Source: Phycisphaerae bacterium
GTDB taxonomy: Bacteria; Planctomycetota; Phycisphaerae; Sedimentisphaerales; SG8-4
Assembly: GCA_030603035.1 (NCBI GenBank)
Contig: JAUVYQ010000129.1
Location: 1 to 7,022 of the forward strand
Length of the DNA: 7,022 nucleotides
Reading direction: 5' to 3'
The position numbers were made by a program, and so were the translations under genes. Positions 5,547-7,022 of the stretch are shown here, one piece after another. How positions within the stretch are numbered: the first letter of the stretch is position 1; every line of letters starts with the position of its first letter. The notes beneath the pieces were generated by a model. It was not told the origin of the DNA. It did no database searches and was given only the letters and a program-made list of their open reading frames with translations.

Positions 5547-6617
5547 CTCCTTCCACTTGTGTTTTTTGACCGAGGCCAGAATCTTCTGGGCACATTGCAG
5601 TGCAGCCAGGCCCTCCTCGGCACTGACCTCAGGCGTAAGCGCTCTATCCACAACGGCCTGCAGAAAAGCCTCCTGCTGCAGACGCACCGGCTCTTTATCA
5701 TCTATGTCAAGCTGCTCGACGTGCAATAAATCCGGCCAGTTCACTGTCGTCAGGTCAAAATCCCCGGCGTCTTTGTGCTCTTGTATCCACTTGACAACGT
5801 TAATATTTGGGTCAGCCTTAATGATAATCCCGCTCTTTTTAAGATAATCCACACTCAAATACGCCTGCCGACTGAAGACCCTCACTTTTCTTTGAGTTTT
5901 CAGAGCCAGTCTCGAAGCGGTAATATTCGCAATACAGCCGTTCTCAAAAACAATCCTCGCATTGCAGATATCTTCGTTCTCATCAATGACATTAACGCCA
6001 ACGGCATCTACCTTCTTAACCTTGCTTGCCGCTAAAGACAGAATAATATCTATATCGTGTATCATCACATCCAGCACAACCCCGATGTCGGTCGAGCGGA
6101 ACGGATATGGACTGACGCGGTTGGCCTCGATAAACTTCGGTTCGATATCGAGCCTTTTGATCGCCTGCACAACCGGATTGCAGCGCTCGGAGTGACCTAC
6201 TGCCACAACGCTGTTATTTTTTTTCGCAAGGGACACAATCTTTCTGCCCTCTCTGACATTTGCAGCCAACGGCTTTTCAATCAGCACCGCAATCTTGTTT
6301 TTGATAAATATTTTCGCCAATTTCAGGTGTGTAACTGTCGGAGTCGCTATCGTTACCGCATCAACCCCGTTAAAAGTCTCTACCAAAGACCTGCCAGTCC
6401 CCCTTATCCACGAACTTTTAACGGGGTCAACACTGACCAGGACATCCGCACAATCGGTAAAGGCGCAACATCCATATTGATTGGCCAGGCGCTCTGCTTT
6501 GCCGGCGTCTATATCAACGACGGCAACAAAATCGCTCTGCGGCAGCTGGTCATAGACCTTGGCGTGTATCGTCCCCATTTTGCCCGCCCCCACAACAGCA
6601 GTACGTATCTTATCCAT
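5526..6617 (-). CDS. Gfo/Idh/MocA dehydrogenase beside lpxA; possible UDP-GlcNAc 3-dehydrogenase (GnnA-like)
   Basis: This is an NAD(P)-dependent sugar oxidoreductase of 363 residues. The Rossmann domain starts with VVGAGKMG (G10, G12, G15), followed by ATPTVTHL and the family's EKP at 114-116. The C-terminal domain carries HSERCNP (142-148), RVSPYPFRSTD, VVLDVMIHDIDI (H187, D188, D190) and NGCIANITASR. From memory, this set is typical of the subfamily encoded between lpxA and lpxB. There GnnA of Acidithiobacillus and Leptospira oxidises the 3-OH of UDP-GlcNAc before amination by GnnB. No gnnB is in the window, so the substrate remains inference. Residues 63-84 look like a 22-residue insertion made by a palindromic element. 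The last five residues come from a heptamer array. The start has a weak GGGA 9 nt upstream and follows lpxA after a 68-bp octamer-repeat spacer. Confidence 0.88.
   Translation of the reverse strand: MDKIRTAVVGAGKMGTIHAKVYDQLPQSDFVAVVDIDAGKAERLANQYGCCAFTDCADVLVSVDPVKSSWIRGTGRSLVETFNGVDAVTIATPTVTHLKLAKIFIKNKIAVLIEKPLAANVREGRKIVSLAKKNNSVVAVGHSERCNPVVQAIKRLDIEPKFIEANRVSPYPFRSTDIGVVLDVMIHDIDIILSLAASKVKKVDAVGVNVIDENEDICNARIVFENGCIANITASRLALKTQRKVRVFSRQAYLSVDYLKKSGIIIKADPNINVVKWIQEHKDAGDFDLTTVNWPDLLHVEQLDIDDKEPVRLQQEAFLQAVVDRALTPEVSAEEGLAALQCAQKILASVKKHKWKEKIAYST
6361..6431 (-). mobile_element. Palindromic mini-element inserted in frame in the dehydrogenase gene (66 bp net)
   Basis: ACCCCGTTAAAAGT (6364-6377) and ACTTTTAACGGGGT (6414-6427) are perfect 14-bp inverted repeats around a 36-bp core. 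The 5-bp TCAAC occurs at 6361-6365 and again at 6427-6431, exactly 66 bp apart, like a target-site duplication overlapping the repeat ends. The 66 bp encode 22 residues (63-84), flanked by a duplicated Val-Asp. Deleting them joins ADVLVS directly to VDAVTIATPT, which is the normal spacing in this enzyme family. Rickettsia palindromic elements are a known parallel. No other copy is in the window, so mobility is inferred. Confidence 0.65.
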
Positions 6618-6625
6618 TTTAGTTC

Positions 6626-6681
6626 CCAGTGTACCAGGTTATCAGGCAGCCTGATTCCCTGATGTCCTGATGTTCCGATTC
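6626..6681 (-). repeat. Octamer tandem array filling the lpxA-dehydrogenase spacer
   Basis: On the minus strand, in 8-bp steps, the units are GAATCGGA, ACATCAGG, ACATCAGG, GAATCAGG, CTGCCTGA, TAACCTGG and TACACTGG, after which GAACTAAA leads into ATG 6617. The clearest consensus is RMATCAGG. ATCAGGC/GCCTGAT (6641-6655) forms a perfect 7-bp hairpin around one base. The array ends just before the dehydrogenase start, and its last unit contributes to the GGGA ribosome site. Confidence 0.75.
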
Positions 6682-6685
6682 CCTA

Positions 6686-7022
6686 CTAATCCCGTCTAAA
6701 CGTCTCGAGATATCTGCCAAACTGATGCTCGCTGCTTCTGGTTATCGCATCAATCATCGCCTGAACATTTTCATCAAGCCCATCCTCCTGGGCCAGGGCC
6801 TTTGCATTCTCCAGCAGTGTGCCCCCCTGGCGGTAAAGCTTCTTGTACGCCTCGAATATTTTCTGCTGCTGCTGCTCACTCAAACCTGCTCGCACCAGGC
6901 CCCGCTTATTAACGCCCCGAGCCATCGACGGATTATGACCGCTGACAACCATAAATGGCACAACATCGTGATTAATCCCGGCAAGGCCCGCTGCGAAGCT
7001 CCATTTGCCAATTGTAACAAAC
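6686..7022 (-). CDS. lpxA: LpxA, UDP-N-acetylglucosamine acyltransferase (C-terminal part; gene runs off the right edge)
   Basis: LpxA catalyses the first step of lipid A synthesis, transfer of a hydroxyacyl chain from acyl carrier protein to UDP-GlcNAc. The minus-strand frame is open from the window edge to TAG 6688-6686, with 111 residues visible; the true start lies outside, and a GTG at 6961 is internal. The sequence begins in the last coils of the left-handed beta-helix (VTIGKWSFAAGLAGINHDVV). It continues through PPF-like PFMVVSGHNP and GVNKRGLVRAGLS, the family's G-x-N-x-x-G-L-x-R-x-G motif, into the C-terminal helical domain (IFEAYKKLYRQGGTL). An outer membrane with lipid A is implied. 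The dehydrogenase gene follows after 68 bp, which suggests a modified lipid A sugar. Confidence 0.88.
   Translation of the reverse strand, partial: FVTIGKWSFAAGLAGINHDVVPFMVVSGHNPSMARGVNKRGLVRAGLSEQQQQKIFEAYKKLYRQGGTLLENAKALAQEDGLDENVQAMIDAITRSSEHQFGRYLETFRRD

Noticed and set aside
6686..6961. GTG at 6961 as the start of a separate 91-residue protein
   Set aside because: The frame is open to the window edge and the upstream residues continue the LpxA beta-helix, so this is an internal codon.
7011..7021. ATTGTAACAAA shared by 1181-1191 and 7011-7021
   Set aside because: An 11-bp match is expected by chance in 7 kb, and one copy lies inside lpxA coding sequence.

Overview
The window looks like chromosomal DNA of a Gram-negative-type bacterium, most probably a planctomycete of the Phycisphaerae/Sedimentisphaerales kind. 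This is inference, not proof. It rests on the style of the LpxA C-terminus, the Gfo/Idh enzyme beside lpxA, a divergent URO-D-family protein, and spacers filled with degenerate 7-8 bp tandem repeats. Six genes are well supported, and two of them run off the ends of the window.

Left part: the N-terminal ~40% of uvrA (nucleotide excision repair) lies on the minus strand, 1-1118. A 358-bp AT-rich spacer (1119-1476) follows. It holds a near-consensus promoter (TTGACA, 17 bp, TATACT) set inside a six-site array of ATACTAAWW. The geometry of the array is a perfect dyad centred between the -35 and -10. From this promoter a two-gene plus-strand unit is read: a class II Fic-domain protein with a C-terminal winged helix (1477-2811), then 8 bp later endonuclease V, nfi (2820-3539).

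Right part: four genes lie on the minus strand. In transcription order they are the C-terminus of lpxA (7022-6686), a Gfo/Idh/MocA dehydrogenase of the type found beside lpxA/lpxB (6617-5526), a probable lipoprotein cyclophilin PPIase (5416-4811), and a URO-D/corrinoid-methyltransferase-like protein (4643-3621). They converge on nfi. The first pair suggests lipid A sugar modification.

The most unusual content is repetitive. Each spacer of the right half has its own short-period array: 15 bp (alternating 8/7) at 3574-3610, two opposed heptamer arrays at 4715-4799, heptamers at 5484-5546, and octamers at 6626-6681. These repeats invade genes. A heptamer array sits in frame inside nfi. Another supplies the last residues and the stop codon of the dehydrogenase gene. 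Separately, the dehydrogenase carries what looks like a clean 66-bp in-frame insertion: 14-bp perfect terminal inverted repeats flanked by a TCAAC direct repeat. Removing it restores a normal Rossmann-fold sequence. No tRNA, rRNA, CRISPR array or insertion sequence was seen.
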